DNA from: Edaphobacter paludis
GTDB lineage: Bacteria > Acidobacteriota > Terriglobia > Terriglobales > Acidobacteriaceae
Assembly: GCF_039993895.1 (NCBI RefSeq)
Contig: NZ_CP121194.1
Span: 2,232,001-2,296,000, forward strand
Reading direction: 5' to 3'
DNA: 64,000 nt
Shown: positions 31,707 through 40,791 of the stretch, piece by piece
How positions within the stretch are numbered: the stretch's first letter is position 1
Layout of the letters: each line of letters opens with the position of its first letter
Notes under the pieces: generated by a model
What the model was told of the DNA's origin: nothing
Database searches by the model: none
The model's input: only the letters and a program-made list of their open reading frames with translations
Program-made: the position numbers and the translations under genes

Positions 31707-32675
31707 TTAGGCTGCGGAGGCGCGGTAGACCTCCTCGGTCTGGAAGCTCTGGTCTGCATGGCTGTAGCCGCGCACTATAATCAATTCGCGCACACGACGC
31801 CGGCCTGTATGGTCGCGCTCGCAATAGAGCACGAAGTCGATGGCTTCTGCCGTCTCAGACCGCATGAATGCGTGATTGAGATTCGGCCTCGCACTGAGAG
31901 CTAGATTTGAGAGACGGTTCAAAGCATCCCACGCGGACTTCGCGTGGATCGTAGACAGCGTTCCGCCGTGACCCGTGTTCATTGCCTGGAGCAAGTCATA
32001 GCCGCATTCGTTGCGAATCTCGCCCATGATGATGCGGTCGGGACGATGCCGGAGAGCCGCTGCCAATAGCTCGCTTGGCGTGATGGCAACTTGCCCCGGA
32101 ATCTCCTCCACTGCCTCCCAACGAACTGCGTTCTTGTGGGCGACCTTCAACTCCGCCGGTTGCTCGATAATGAGCAGCCGTTCGGTCTCCGGGATGTGGT
32201 CAAGGAATGCCTTCATCAGGGTCGTCTTCCCTGACCCTGTTCCGCCGCTGATGATGCCATTCTTCTTCTTGCCGATCAGCTCTACCACCGTGTCCCGGAC
32301 TTGCTGGGGCATAGTGCCTGCTTCGATCAGCTCATCGGACGTGTACCAGCGGTTGAACTTGCGAATGGTTAGCGTCGGTCCATTGATGGACGATGGCGCA
32401 CCCACAACGGCGACACGGGAGCCGTCCGGCAGACGGGTATTCAAGATCGGATTCTGGGTCGTCAAGTCCTGGCCCAAAATTCGTGCCACACGCTCAATAG
32501 CCGCCTGTAGCCGGTCGTTGGTGTATGGCTCGGACAGCGGAATGTGCTGCACGACCCCGGCTCGATCCGCATACACGCCGGTCGTCCCATTAATCATCAA
32601 GTCCGAGATGGATGGGTCGAGCAACAGCGCTCGCAATTCCTCGGGAAAGAACGGAAGAATGAGGTGGTAGCTCAT
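31707..32675 (-). CDS. virB11: VirB11-type secretion ATPase, element 1
   Basis: 322 residues; Walker A GGTGSGKT (144-151), Asp box in TERLLIIEQPAEL, Walker B DRIIMGEIRNE, and His box GHGGTLSTIHAKSA. A hexameric cytosolic ATPase that powers pilus assembly and DNA export. Overlaps the virB8 stop by 4 bp (ATGA). Last of the virB operon in element 1. The element 2 homologue lies downstream of ssb instead. Glu in the EQPAE motif matches the usual EDTxE position only partly. Confidence 0.93.
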   Translation of the reverse strand: MSYHLILPFFPEELRALLLDPSISDLMINGTTGVYADRAGVVQHIPLSEPYTNDRLQAAIERVARILGQDLTTQNPILNTRLPDGSRVAVVGAPSSINGPTLTIRKFNRWYTSDELIEAGTMPQQVRDTVVELIGKKKNGIISGGTGSGKTTLMKAFLDHIPETERLLIIEQPAELKVAHKNAVRWEAVEEIPGQVAITPSELLAAALRHRPDRIIMGEIRNECGYDLLQAMNTGHGGTLSTIHAKSAWDALNRLSNLALSARPNLNHAFMRSETAEAIDFVLYCERDHTGRRRVRELIIVRGYSHADQSFQTEEVYRASAA

Positions 32676-33478
32676 CGCGCTCCCTCCGTAGCTTTGGATG
32701 TCGCCGCCACAGGAGCGACGGCGTTCGCTCCGACCGCGATGGGATCGACGGACATGCGATTTTCGTGGAATTCCGTGATGGTCAATCCCAGCGGATTGAT
32801 CGTCTCGAACTGCGGGAAGACTCTAGCCTGGTCACTTACCTGCTTGGGGTTCAAATAGTAGGTGACACTCAGCAACCAGTGTTCCGTCCTCGGCTCCCGA
32901 GAGTTCCGCTGTGAGTAGAGCTTGTCGATGGTGACCAACGCAGTCCCTCGGGCGATCGTCGCATTCTGAACAGTCTCCTCCGACATGGTCGTGATGGTGA
33001 CGTTCTTGACTTCCACATCGCTCTGCTCAATCTGGCCTCCGACCACCTGCGAGACGAGGTGATTCTGATTGTCCTGGCCCATCAACTGCGAAGCCAAGTT
33101 CTGGGACAGAAAGTAGTAGTTGAGCGGATACTTCTTGGCGATGGTGTCGCGGCTGACGGTATACCGATAGTTGGCCCAATCGGTCAGATACGTCCTCACT
33201 TCGCCTTCGCGCGGGCTGTAGTTAAGGTCGGTGTACGCGATGGCCTGAGCGCGGCCCATCTCGTCAATGCGGATGTAACGATTCGCAATGGGACGATGGG
33301 CCAGAGAGAAGATCAGACCGAACGCCCCAAGTAGGATAACTGTCTCGGTCCCAATGACGAACCGGCTTAGTTTCCGCTCGGCATAGTGGGAGGCATAGAC
33401 CTCGTTTCCAATCTCGTCGGTCAACAAAGAATGCTGAGGTGTAAGTCGGCTCTCATTGGGAAGAGTGGTGCTGTACAT
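32672..33478 (-). CDS. virB8: VirB8/TrbF-type channel protein, element 1
   Basis: 268 residues from ATG 33478 (GGAGGG six bases upstream). A short cytosolic N-terminus, one membrane helix (about 41-60), then a periplasmic NTF2-like domain (GRAQAIAYTDLNYSPREGEVR, DVEVKNVTITTM, NPLGLTITEFHENR). It nucleates the inner-membrane complex. The ending NPLGLTI/DPLGLTI is shared with the element 2 protein (55449-56138). The Ala-rich C-terminus is extra. Overlaps virB11 by 4 bp and the small membrane gene by 26 bp. Confidence 0.85.
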   Translation of the reverse strand: MYSTTLPNESRLTPQHSLLTDEIGNEVYASHYAERKLSRFVIGTETVILLGAFGLIFSLAHRPIANRYIRIDEMGRAQAIAYTDLNYSPREGEVRTYLTDWANYRYTVSRDTIAKKYPLNYYFLSQNLASQLMGQDNQNHLVSQVVGGQIEQSDVEVKNVTITTMSEETVQNATIARGTALVTIDKLYSQRNSREPRTEHWLLSVTYYLNPKQVSDQARVFPQFETINPLGLTITEFHENRMSVDPIAVGANAVAPVAATSKATEGAR

Positions 33479-33638
33479 GGTGGCCCTCCGGCGTTGAACG
33501 GACTGCATTGAACATGGCGATTGCGTAGATGAAGCCAACGACTACGCAAGCCATCAAGATGATCAGGAGTGCGGCTCGCATATAGCGCCAACCGCCCGTT
33601 GCTCGACCTACAAGAAAAGCTGCAAATAAGGACCACAT
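33453..33638 (-). CDS. Small membrane protein between virB6 and virB8, element 1
   Basis: 61 residues from ATG 33638, AGGAGG six bases upstream. Starts MWSLFAAFLVGRATGG, then one long hydrophobic helix (about 23-44, ALLIILMACVVVGFIYAIAM) and a His/Ser tail. It is 3 bp from virB6 and overlaps virB8 by 26 bp, so it belongs to the operon. Not seen in element 2. Could be a VirB7-like or exclusion accessory, but it has no lipobox. Confidence 0.65.
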   Translation of the reverse strand: MWSLFAAFLVGRATGGWRYMRAALLIILMACVVVGFIYAIAMFNAVRSTPEGHHVQHHSSQ

Positions 33639-33640
33639 GT

Positions 33641-34564
33641 CTAGCCTCCTGCTCCTTTGATGGCGGCTCCTCCGACAACGGCTCCTACCGTGTTCACTGC
33701 GGAAGACGTGAGTCCAGCCGCCCCGCCAAAGATGGCCTGCGTCATACTCGGAATGAAGAGCATGTTGATGATGAAAGCGATGAAAACCATGACGCAAGGG
33801 ATAAGATTTGCGAGCCACATCTCCATCGAATAATTGCCGTTGAACGTCTGCTGGATGAAGGCGTTCATGAACCCCGACCACACGAAAATGAAGGCGGCGG
33901 CAACGGCCCGAATCATCGCGAATCCAATCAGCACATCAAGAAAGTGAAAGAACTTAGATCGGAAGCTTTTCGTCATTAGCAAAGGGACGAAGATCGGTCC
34001 GAAAAGCGCTGTGACACCGTAGAGGATGAAGGCGCTGCAATTGATGAGGAACAGGATCGCAGAAGCCAATCCCAAAAGAATCTGCACAAGGAAGTAGCAG
34101 AGGATCTGAACCGGTGCAGTGAACGACGGCATCTGCGTCTGATCGCCAGCCGTCTTCAACAAGTTCAAGAGTGAATCCAGAGAACTCTGATCAAAGGCCG
34201 CAACCATCGCCTGGGCGATGTAGGAAAAGAAGTGGTTGATGCCGAAGCTCGCGCCGGGGAACGGATTGACCCAATAGGTCTCCAAGAGACAGCAGATGAT
34301 TAGCTGGAGCAGAAACTTCGTCAGGTCGCCCGCTTGAATCGGGTGATGATGCAGACGGAACGTCATCGTAGAGGTCTGCCAGTTCACAACCATGCTGACG
34401 AGCATGAAGAATGAAATGCAGGCTAATTCGGTCATCCCGAGCTGAGTGAGAGCCCCGCCATTCTGTGTCGTCAGGTTGGTCAGATTGTTGGTGAACTGAT
34501 ACAGCCAGTCGACGCCGGAACTCGCGCTGGGAAGGGCCTGGGCTAATACAACAATGGAAGACAT
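33641..34564 (-). CDS. virB6: VirB6/TrbL-type polytopic channel protein, element 1
   Basis: 307 residues with about six to eight hydrophobic helices (for example 40-60, 82-95, 150-200, 215-240, 255-275) typical of VirB6/TrbL. The segment ALFGPIFVPLLM is the usual GP-containing turn of the family and is matched in element 2 (GLLGPVFIPFLV). The ending is Gly/Ala-rich (AVVGGAAIKGAGG). It forms part of the inner-membrane channel. Preceded by the small coiled-coil protein 46 bp upstream. Confidence 0.85.
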   Translation of the reverse strand: MSSIVVLAQALPSASSGVDWLYQFTNNLTNLTTQNGGALTQLGMTELACISFFMLVSMVVNWQTSTMTFRLHHHPIQAGDLTKFLLQLIICCLLETYWVNPFPGASFGINHFFSYIAQAMVAAFDQSSLDSLLNLLKTAGDQTQMPSFTAPVQILCYFLVQILLGLASAILFLINCSAFILYGVTALFGPIFVPLLMTKSFRSKFFHFLDVLIGFAMIRAVAAAFIFVWSGFMNAFIQQTFNGNYSMEMWLANLIPCVMVFIAFIINMLFIPSMTQAIFGGAAGLTSSAVNTVGAVVGGAAIKGAGG

Positions 34565-34609
34565 GGCGGATGCTCTCTCAGGGTTATCGGACTGGGCTTC
34601 AGTCCGGGA

Positions 34610-34879
34610 TTAGGGGATGTAGGTTTTCCAGGTCTTGCCTTCGTGCGCGGCGGCTGAGCTGTGCTGTTTCTTGTCCGCCTCGACCTGCTTACGAAGGGCC
34701 TCGTTTTCCTGCTTCAGGTAGTCGTTGTCGTCCTTCTGTATCTGAAGAAGTTGGGCTGCTTTCACCGCGGCTGCGGCCGTCTTCGCTGCCTGGTCGCGTT
34801 GATAAATGGCGGCACCGCCTATGACGGTCAGTGCCGCAAGGATTGCAAGGAGAATCTTCGTATTGATTGCTGTCAGCAT
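34610..34879 (-). CDS. Small membrane-anchored coiled-coil protein sharing its tail with VirB5, element 1
   Basis: 89 residues, GGAG upstream. One N-terminal membrane helix (8-26, KILLAILAALTVIGGAAIY), then a continuous coiled coil (about 29-73, DDNDYLKQENEALRKQVEADKK), ending EGKTWKTYIP at the stop. The next gene upstream, the VirB5-like protein, ends EGSTWTTYLP in exactly the same place. The shared end suggests they compete for or join the same partner. No homologue is seen in element 2, where the lipoprotein plays the same trick with VirB5. Confidence 0.75.
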   Translation of the reverse strand: MLTAINTKILLAILAALTVIGGAAIYQRDQAAKTAAAAVKAAQLLQIQKDDNDYLKQENEALRKQVEADKKQHSSAAAHEGKTWKTYIP

Positions 34880-34891
34880 TTCTTCTCCGAA

Positions 34892-35680
34892 TCAAGGAAG
34901 GTAAGTCGTCCAGGTGCTGCCTTCATTGGCCGCGCTGGTGTCGTTCACGGTTCGTTGCTGTTGAACGGCCGCCGCCGTATTCAAGTCCTGTGCTGCGGCG
35001 TTCCGTTGCTGCATGTTGGCGACAGTCATCTGGGAAGCGAGGCAGACGTGCATCGCGGCCTGGGACTGCATCTCGGTCAACTGTTGGGCTTGAGCAGCGT
35101 TCAGAAGGTTCAGTTGCTGAACCTCACTGTTCGTCGCCGACGTGGTGTCGAACTGCTGCTGCGCGAGAGAACTGCTTGCGGCTCCGTTCTGGCTGCGCCC
35201 GGCCCGGTATTGGCCAACTGCCGTAAGGCAGTCCGGCGAGACCGAATCGGACATCTCGATCATGGCGAGTTGGGAGAGCTGGGCGCTGTTCCCGACCGTC
35301 TGCCCTTGCAGGTAGGTGGTCGTCCCGGTGCTGACCGGCACGGTTGCCGTCTTCCAAGCTGTGAGCGATGCACTCGGTGAATTGCTGTTCAGCGCGATGT
35401 TCACGCCTGCCGTCTCACCGAACATATTCGCCACGTTCGCGTTCTTGAGCGCACTGAGCGTCGTCTGCCATTGCTGCTTGAACGAAAAGTGGGTGACGTT
35501 GTTCTTGAGCATGTTGTACTGCGACTCAAGGGTGGTTAGCTGGGATACGAGACTCGCGTAGCTCGTGGGATCAAAGACGATGTCTCCGATTCCGAAGAGC
35601 GCGAAGCTCGGCGTCGCTGTTGCCAGAAGCAGCCCGCCCGCAAGCAGGTACTTCCGTCGTTTGTTTAGGTTGAACTTCAT
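34892..35680 (-). CDS. virB5: VirB5/TrbJ-like pilus-associated protein, element 1
   Basis: 262 residues from ATG 35680 (AGGAG seven bases upstream). Signal peptide MKFNLNKRRKYLLAGG...PSFA cleaved before LFGIGD near 27; the mature start IGDIVFDPT is matched by FGSGIVFDPT in element 2. Long helical, Gln-rich region (about 180-245) as in TrbJ, and the C-terminus EGSTWTTYLP shared with the small protein downstream. Secreted or periplasmic; VirB5 proteins sit at the pilus tip and affect recipient contact. Confidence 0.8.
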   Translation of the reverse strand: MKFNLNKRRKYLLAGGLLLATATPSFALFGIGDIVFDPTSYASLVSQLTTLESQYNMLKNNVTHFSFKQQWQTTLSALKNANVANMFGETAGVNIALNSNSPSASLTAWKTATVPVSTGTTTYLQGQTVGNSAQLSQLAMIEMSDSVSPDCLTAVGQYRAGRSQNGAASSSLAQQQFDTTSATNSEVQQLNLLNAAQAQQLTEMQSQAAMHVCLASQMTVANMQQRNAAAQDLNTAAAVQQQRTVNDTSAANEGSTWTTYLP

Positions 35681-35703
35681 AGAGGCTCCTGAAGGGTTGA
35701 GGG

Positions 35704-35916
35704 TTAGTTGCACTCAGAGCAGGTCGGGTTCATCCGCTCCGGAAGCATTTTGAAGTTGGTCACGACCTCGCTGAAGCGGTCGGGTACGTCGGCATAGAAC
35801 ACAACGCGGTCGATGACATCGCTTGCGTTGACCGTCCGCACAATATGAACTACGGTGTGGCTGGCAGGCACAGCTAAGGCCAGTGACAGAGCGATTTTGG
35901 GAATACGGACCTTCAT
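35704..35916 (-). CDS. Small exported protein between virB10 and virB5, element 1
   Basis: 70 residues, start 35916 with TGGAGG six bases upstream. N-terminal signal-like helix (IPKIALSLALAVPASHTVVHIV), then a short hydrophilic part ending MNPTCSECN with two cysteines in CxxC spacing. By position it corresponds to the VirB7 lipoprotein of element 2, but no lipobox Cys follows the signal. It probably assists the outer-membrane core complex. Function inferred from place only. Confidence 0.55.
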   Translation of the reverse strand: MKVRIPKIALSLALAVPASHTVVHIVRTVNASDVIDRVVFYADVPDRFSEVVTNFKMLPERMNPTCSECN

Positions 35917-35938
35917 CTATGCCTCCAGTACGCATGGG

Positions 35939-37276
35939 CTACAAGGTTGAATCGACGCGGTGTTCCGCGTAGGACGGGATCAGGATGTCCGTGCCGATGT
36001 AGACGCGGGCGCGCGAACCTTCCTTGAGCGTGATGATGGGAAGTCGATTGAGAAAGTGGTTGAGTACCTGTTCTCCCTCGGCTGCGGACTGCTCCGATAT
36101 GCCGTCACGGATCTGGGTCGAGGGCGAGAGGACACTCCCGCTGTTGCCGATCTGGGCGAGGCCGCCCAGACCGCCTACCGCCGCTGCTGCCGCGAACGCC
36201 TGCAAGTAGCCGTGGTCAACCTTGGTAGCCAGGCCGGTCGTGCCCAGTGGATCGAGTCCGACGTACTTATCGAGTTCCAAAGAGAACCCATCCGGGCAGA
36301 TCGCACGGTGAAAGGTAACAAACATCTTCCGCTGCTGGGCATTGCCAACACTCTGCACCGTTCCAATCAGGCGTGTACCTTGTGGCATGAGAAGCTGCTG
36401 GTGGTCGTGCGAGTAGTAGTCGGTAGTGAGCATGATGAGGATGGGCCCGTTCAGGCCACCGTCGATATGGTTCGTAACGACACCTTCCAGAACGGTTCCT
36501 TCAAATACCCGGTAAAGCTGACCCTGATAGGAATCGAAGTCATAGGGTGCCATCGGATTGCTCTTACCGGCGAACTTCGGCTGCTGATCCGAGACCGCCT
36601 GAGCGCCTCCGCCCCTCCTGGTTTCTCCCACCTCGGGAGTTGACCCTGCCATAGTTTCCGAAGCTGCCTTCGCCGTCATCTCCGCACGTTCGCCTAATAT
36701 GGCGGTGGATTGAGCTGCGGGCGAACCTGCTGCGGGGGCAGCGGTCGTCGGATGAGCGAAGTCGATGGCGACGGTATCGCTGTTCAGCGCTTCTTGATGC
36801 AGCTTCTCTTTCTCCAGTGCCTTCTGTTTCGCCTCGGCTTGTACTTGCGAGACATTGGATGTCTTGGCCGGTGCGTTCGGGCTTTCGCCATACATGGCGG
36901 AACGCTGGGCGGCGGTCATAGGTGGTGCTCCCGCTGATTCCGGCCCTGGCACATTTTGCGCGGCTTGGAGTTGCTGCATCTCGGCGGCAAGCTCCTGTCG
37001 CCGCTGCTGATCCTCGGAATCTCGCTTCGCCTCCGTCGCCTGCTGCGTCTCGAAGCTGGAGACCTGCTGAGGATTCGCGGTCGCGGGACGCATCGGCAGA
37101 GCGCTCTGCGGTGCGGTTCTCTTCTTGCCGCTCACAAGGCTCGATATGTTCGCAAGTCCAATGAGACCGACGATCACGACAAGCGCAATGATGACGGGCG
37201 TACTCTTCTTCACTGGCCCCACAGCTTCACGCTGCGCAGGAACAGTAGCGGGCGGGTTGGGATTCTGGTCGGTCAT
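35939..37276 (-). CDS. virB10: VirB10/TrbI-type core-complex protein, element 1
   Basis: 445 residues. Short Pro-rich cytosolic end, membrane helix at about 27-48 (PVIIALVVIVGLIGLANISS), a Gln/Ala-rich periplasmic linker, and the C-terminal beta-barrel domain from about 250 (YRVFEGTVLEGVVTNHIDGGLNGPILIM) with the SHDHQQLLMPQGTRLIG motif and the C-terminal TLKEGSRARVYIGTDILIP. It spans both membranes and senses ATP hydrolysis. Homologous to 52140-53423. Adjacent to virB9 (2 bp). Confidence 0.93.
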   Translation of the reverse strand: MTDQNPNPPATVPAQREAVGPVKKSTPVIIALVVIVGLIGLANISSLVSGKKRTAPQSALPMRPATANPQQVSSFETQQATEAKRDSEDQQRRQELAAEMQQLQAAQNVPGPESAGAPPMTAAQRSAMYGESPNAPAKTSNVSQVQAEAKQKALEKEKLHQEALNSDTVAIDFAHPTTAAPAAGSPAAQSTAILGERAEMTAKAASETMAGSTPEVGETRRGGGAQAVSDQQPKFAGKSNPMAPYDFDSYQGQLYRVFEGTVLEGVVTNHIDGGLNGPILIMLTTDYYSHDHQQLLMPQGTRLIGTVQSVGNAQQRKMFVTFHRAICPDGFSLELDKYVGLDPLGTTGLATKVDHGYLQAFAAAAAVGGLGGLAQIGNSGSVLSPSTQIRDGISEQSAAEGEQVLNHFLNRLPIITLKEGSRARVYIGTDILIPSYAEHRVDSTL

Positions 37277-37278
37277 GG

Positions 37279-38130
37279 CTAGTTTTTCTCCCCTGTTCCG
37301 TTGGAACTGCGGTGGAAGTCCACACGCTTCTTGCCGATCGCCAGATAGCCCGTCTCCAATTGCTTCGGTACGGTGTACAGGCCGGCGTTGTAGTCGAAGT
37401 TAATGAGCGATCCCTTACCGTCTTTCAGTTCATACAGCGCAGGCGTCTCCTGAAACTGGCCGCGCAGGTAGGTGAACTTATCGTCGTGCCATATCTGCTG
37501 AAGGCCAAGCTGCTTACCCTTCTTCTCGTCCCAGCTGAAATCGAAGTGCAGACTACCCGGATACTGACTGCGATAGGTCTCCGCTTTGGCCTCTTCCGAC
37601 TTCAACTCGGCAGCTTGCGCGGCCTTGGCTGCGGCGGCTTCCTGCTTGGCTTTATCCAACTCGGCAGCGGGTACAAAGACAGGCATGTCGGTAAGCCTGT
37701 CCTTGGCTGACTTGTCGCCAGGCACGATGAACACCTTGGAATCGAAGTGCGTGTCCGCGTCCTCCGAGATCTCCTGAAGCTGTAATGTGTATTCGTTGCC
37801 GTGGTCGGACACGATGTGAATGTCAGTGGTCGTGTTCGCGAGCTTTGGCTTGACGCTGATGAAGCGGCTGGCTACATGGCCGCCATCGAAGACCCAGTCC
37901 ACCGTGTCTCCACCGAAGACGGTCGCAATTTTCTCCTCGGCGGGTAGAAGAATAAGGGTGGACTGCAGCAGCCCGGTCCGTATGATGGGCGGCGTCTGCG
38001 CCTCGGATACGGTGACGGAACGTGGAGCGTTCGGCTCAAGGCGATGCGGCGGAGTCGCAGGCGATGCCTGAGCAACGCCACAGGCAAGGGAGAGAAGAGA
38101 CGTGACGGTTAGGATCATCGGCGGTTTCAT
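37279..38130 (-). CDS. virB9: VirB9/TrbG-type core-complex protein, element 1
   Basis: 283 residues. Signal peptide (MKPPMILTVTSLLSLACGVAQA), N-terminal domain with ILLPAEEKIATVFGGDTVDW and TDIHIVSDHGNEYTLQL, a coiled linker (about 155-185, KQEAAAAKAAQAAELK), and the C-terminal beta domain (QIWHDDKFTYLRG; GKKRVDFHR). It forms the outer-membrane ring with VirB10. The element 2 homologue shares IYHDDKFTYIK and GKKHMDF. Ordinary length. Confidence 0.9.
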   Translation of the reverse strand: MKPPMILTVTSLLSLACGVAQASPATPPHRLEPNAPRSVTVSEAQTPPIIRTGLLQSTLILLPAEEKIATVFGGDTVDWVFDGGHVASRFISVKPKLANTTTDIHIVSDHGNEYTLQLQEISEDADTHFDSKVFIVPGDKSAKDRLTDMPVFVPAAELDKAKQEAAAAKAAQAAELKSEEAKAETYRSQYPGSLHFDFSWDEKKGKQLGLQQIWHDDKFTYLRGQFQETPALYELKDGKGSLINFDYNAGLYTVPKQLETGYLAIGKKRVDFHRSSNGTGEKN

Positions 38131-38163
38131 AGGGGCCCTTTGGTTGTGAAGTGGTGATGCGGG

Positions 38164-40533
38164 TTACACAGCCTCGCCCTGGGCAAAGCGGGAGATGCCC
38201 TCAGAGAGTCCGTACTTTTCGATTAGCTTCGTCCGGCGTACACGGTCCTTCGGCTTCGTAGAAAATGTTGCATAGCTGCGGCTATCGAGATTTAGGGTGA
38301 CGACCTTCGTCAACCCATCGCGCCGCATGTAAAGTCCTTCGCGGTCCTGCAAACTCTCGAAGAGAGCGAGCTGCTGCTCGTTCATCTTGAAGAGTTCGGC
38401 GTACCGCTTCCGGTTGAAGGTCGCATCCTTCAGGAATAGGAAGGATGTGCAGGAGTTCACAATGCTGTCTGCGTTAGCGCCGAGGTCGTCGGCGGACTGG
38501 CCGATCATGGTGACGCCGCCAAGGTTCTTGCGGACAGTCTTGATGGAAGCGAGAGCGCCATCCAAGAGCTGCTTGTTCTTCATCGAAGAGAAGATCTCTT
38601 CGATGAGGATGTGCTTTGGTACTCCAAGATTGGCGGGGCTGTAGAGCACATCGTTAATCCGCCTCAGCAGCCACACCATAAGCGGCTCGATCAGGTCGGC
38701 ATACTGCTCGTTGTTAACACCCTGGAAGTCGAAGCATTGGAGCCGCGAAAGCGATAGGCTGTCTTCGATGTTGTCGAAGACGGCGTTATAGATGCCCTTG
38801 CCAACCCACTTCGCCAAATACCTGTCGAGCTTTTTCGGAAGGAACAGATTGGACAGCCTGCGATTCGCCGCGTCGAGCAGATACATATCCTGCACGGCCT
38901 TGTGGATCACGTCGTCATCTTCCGGCTCCAACTCCGCGCCGCCGTTTGTAAGCAGTAGCTTCACGAACGAGTAGAGGAACTTGATATTGCTCTCGGTCGG
39001 CTCCAGTGCGAAGGGATTGACTCGTGGGCCGTCCTTACCGACGCGGTCTACTTTGCCGCCATACAGCTCAACGACACTCTCATAGCTGCCACCGATGTCG
39101 AAGATGTAAGTGAATCCGCCATATTTTTGCTCAAGCGAGATGATTTGGTTGCCGTGGACCGACTTTCCGGTTCCAGTAGGCCCGATGATGAGCATGACCC
39201 GGACGCCGTCCACATATACGTCCTGGAAGAACGGCGTCCGTGTACGTGTCTCGAAGATGTTCAGATACTCCGAATCGAGATCTTCAGAATGAGGATGTCC
39301 GATATGAGGCGCAAACACAGAGGAGAGACGAGCGTGATGGTCCTCGGCCAGCCACAACGGGAAGACATTGAACTTGTGATTGCCGGGGAACATGGCATAG
39401 AACGCGGAAAGATTGCCCAGCGTCTCCTCCATCACTTGAGCCCTGGCATCGACGAAGATCCGATGCACATTGGGCACGGTGTCGCGTAGCTGCTCCGGGC
39501 TTTGGGCAGCCAAGAGCAAGCGAAGTGAGAACTCACCCTGAGCTTTCTTATCGAGCGACCGGATTACGTCGCTCAAGTCATCTACGCTGTTGTTCGCAGC
39601 CTTCGCTCCAGCTCCTGTTTCGAGCGAGGCGGTATCACGACCGCTCATCACGCGGCTCAACACCCCGACTTTGAAGAACGAGATGAACTTCTCCTGGGCA
39701 TCGATCTCGCTGCGAGCCGCTGATGTTGATTTCACCCGCCATGTCGAGCAAACGACACTGTCGCAATCCAATGTGAGCAGCTCGGAAAACAGGCACGGCC
39801 GCGACGCCTCCGGGGTCATCTTCAACGAGAACATCTGAACGTGCCGCTTGCCGATCTGCACATGATCGCTATGCCAGGCAACCGGGCTTTTGACGATCTG
39901 GCGGTCAACACCTGTATCTGCGCGAAGCTGATCGCGGCCTGACCATTCCTCCAGATTGAACAAGTAGCTGAAGAACTGGAAGGCCTCGGCCTTGCCCAGC
40001 AATGTGAGACCGAGGGAATTGCCGAGGTGACCTTCTAGCAAGGTTGCCGTCTTCTCAAGATCGGAGAGCATCCTTGATGTGTCGGCGGTATTCTCGTCTG
40101 GCTTGCGCTGGAAGGCCTTCGCCTGGGAGGGCTCTAGCGTCACGCACCAGTGAAGGTCGATACGGCGAAACGAGGCCGTCTTGTCGAGATGGGCGAGACG
40201 GTCGCTCGCGAACGTCTCCGTCACCTCGTTGCCGTATTGCTTCTGACGGGGTAGATCGAACCCGGACATCACTCGCGTGTACTGATAGAGGCACGATCCC
40301 TCAGGCAGTCCGCGCAACGCTCCCTCGACCTGCCGGACACGCGCCTCAAGTTCTAGATCGGTGAGTGCCTCTTCATCCAAGCCGGTGAGAGAGAAGAGGC
40401 ACCCGTAGCCTCCGCCCTTCAGCGCGAAGATGTTCGGGCCGACGAACCGAGAGATCGGGACGATGCTGCACGCCGCTCCAGCCTTCGCGAACCACGGGGT
40501 ATGTTTGATCTGTTCAGTATTTGCGCGGGTCAT
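38164..40533 (-). CDS. virB4: VirB4/TrbE-type secretion ATPase, element 1
   Basis: 789 residues. Walker A GPTGTGKS (451-458), then the usual GGFTYIFDIGGSYESVVELYGG; later Walker B-type ILIEEIFSSMKNK and the GQSADDLG motif. The largest and most conserved ATPase of the apparatus, driving pilus biogenesis. Homologous to element 2 virB4 but clearly diverged (IFDIGGS is common to both). Starts 20 bp inside virB3. CagE/TrbE N-terminal domain in residues 1-400. Confidence 0.94.
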   Translation of the reverse strand: MTRANTEQIKHTPWFAKAGAACSIVPISRFVGPNIFALKGGGYGCLFSLTGLDEEALTDLELEARVRQVEGALRGLPEGSCLYQYTRVMSGFDLPRQKQYGNEVTETFASDRLAHLDKTASFRRIDLHWCVTLEPSQAKAFQRKPDENTADTSRMLSDLEKTATLLEGHLGNSLGLTLLGKAEAFQFFSYLFNLEEWSGRDQLRADTGVDRQIVKSPVAWHSDHVQIGKRHVQMFSLKMTPEASRPCLFSELLTLDCDSVVCSTWRVKSTSAARSEIDAQEKFISFFKVGVLSRVMSGRDTASLETGAGAKAANNSVDDLSDVIRSLDKKAQGEFSLRLLLAAQSPEQLRDTVPNVHRIFVDARAQVMEETLGNLSAFYAMFPGNHKFNVFPLWLAEDHHARLSSVFAPHIGHPHSEDLDSEYLNIFETRTRTPFFQDVYVDGVRVMLIIGPTGTGKSVHGNQIISLEQKYGGFTYIFDIGGSYESVVELYGGKVDRVGKDGPRVNPFALEPTESNIKFLYSFVKLLLTNGGAELEPEDDDVIHKAVQDMYLLDAANRRLSNLFLPKKLDRYLAKWVGKGIYNAVFDNIEDSLSLSRLQCFDFQGVNNEQYADLIEPLMVWLLRRINDVLYSPANLGVPKHILIEEIFSSMKNKQLLDGALASIKTVRKNLGGVTMIGQSADDLGANADSIVNSCTSFLFLKDATFNRKRYAELFKMNEQQLALFESLQDREGLYMRRDGLTKVVTLNLDSRSYATFSTKPKDRVRRTKLIEKYGLSEGISRFAQGEAV

Positions 40534-40783
40534 AGTAGCTCTTCTGGCCGAGGCTGAGGCCCCACAGTTGAAACATCTTTGGGTGTTTACGGACGATCAA
40601 CCATGCGCCGCCCGCCAGTGTTGGAAAGCTAAGGATTGCCAGCATTCGGAAACCGACGAGGAAAACCGTCACGCAGACAAACACGATGGCCATCCATGCC
40701 GAGAGGTCAAGCCCTAGCTTGGCTCTCGGCCTGTTCAATGCCTGATTAATCGCTGACGGTTCTCCCCGTTTGGTCGTGTGCAT
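40514..40783 (-). CDS. virB3: VirB3/TrbD-type inner-membrane protein, element 1
   Basis: 89 residues from ATG 40783 (AGGAG upstream). Hydrophilic N-terminus containing SAINQALNRPRAKLGLDLS, then two membrane helices (about 30-50 and 52-68), and the ending HPKMFQLWGLSLGQKSYYDPRKY. The length and the N-R-P-K motif before the helices are VirB3-like. Lies 8 bp after virB2 and overlaps virB4 by 20 bp. Confidence 0.85.
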   Translation of the reverse strand: MHTTKRGEPSAINQALNRPRAKLGLDLSAWMAIVFVCVTVFLVGFRMLAILSFPTLAGGAWLIVRKHPKMFQLWGLSLGQKSYYDPRKY

Positions 40784-40791
40784 GGCAGCTC

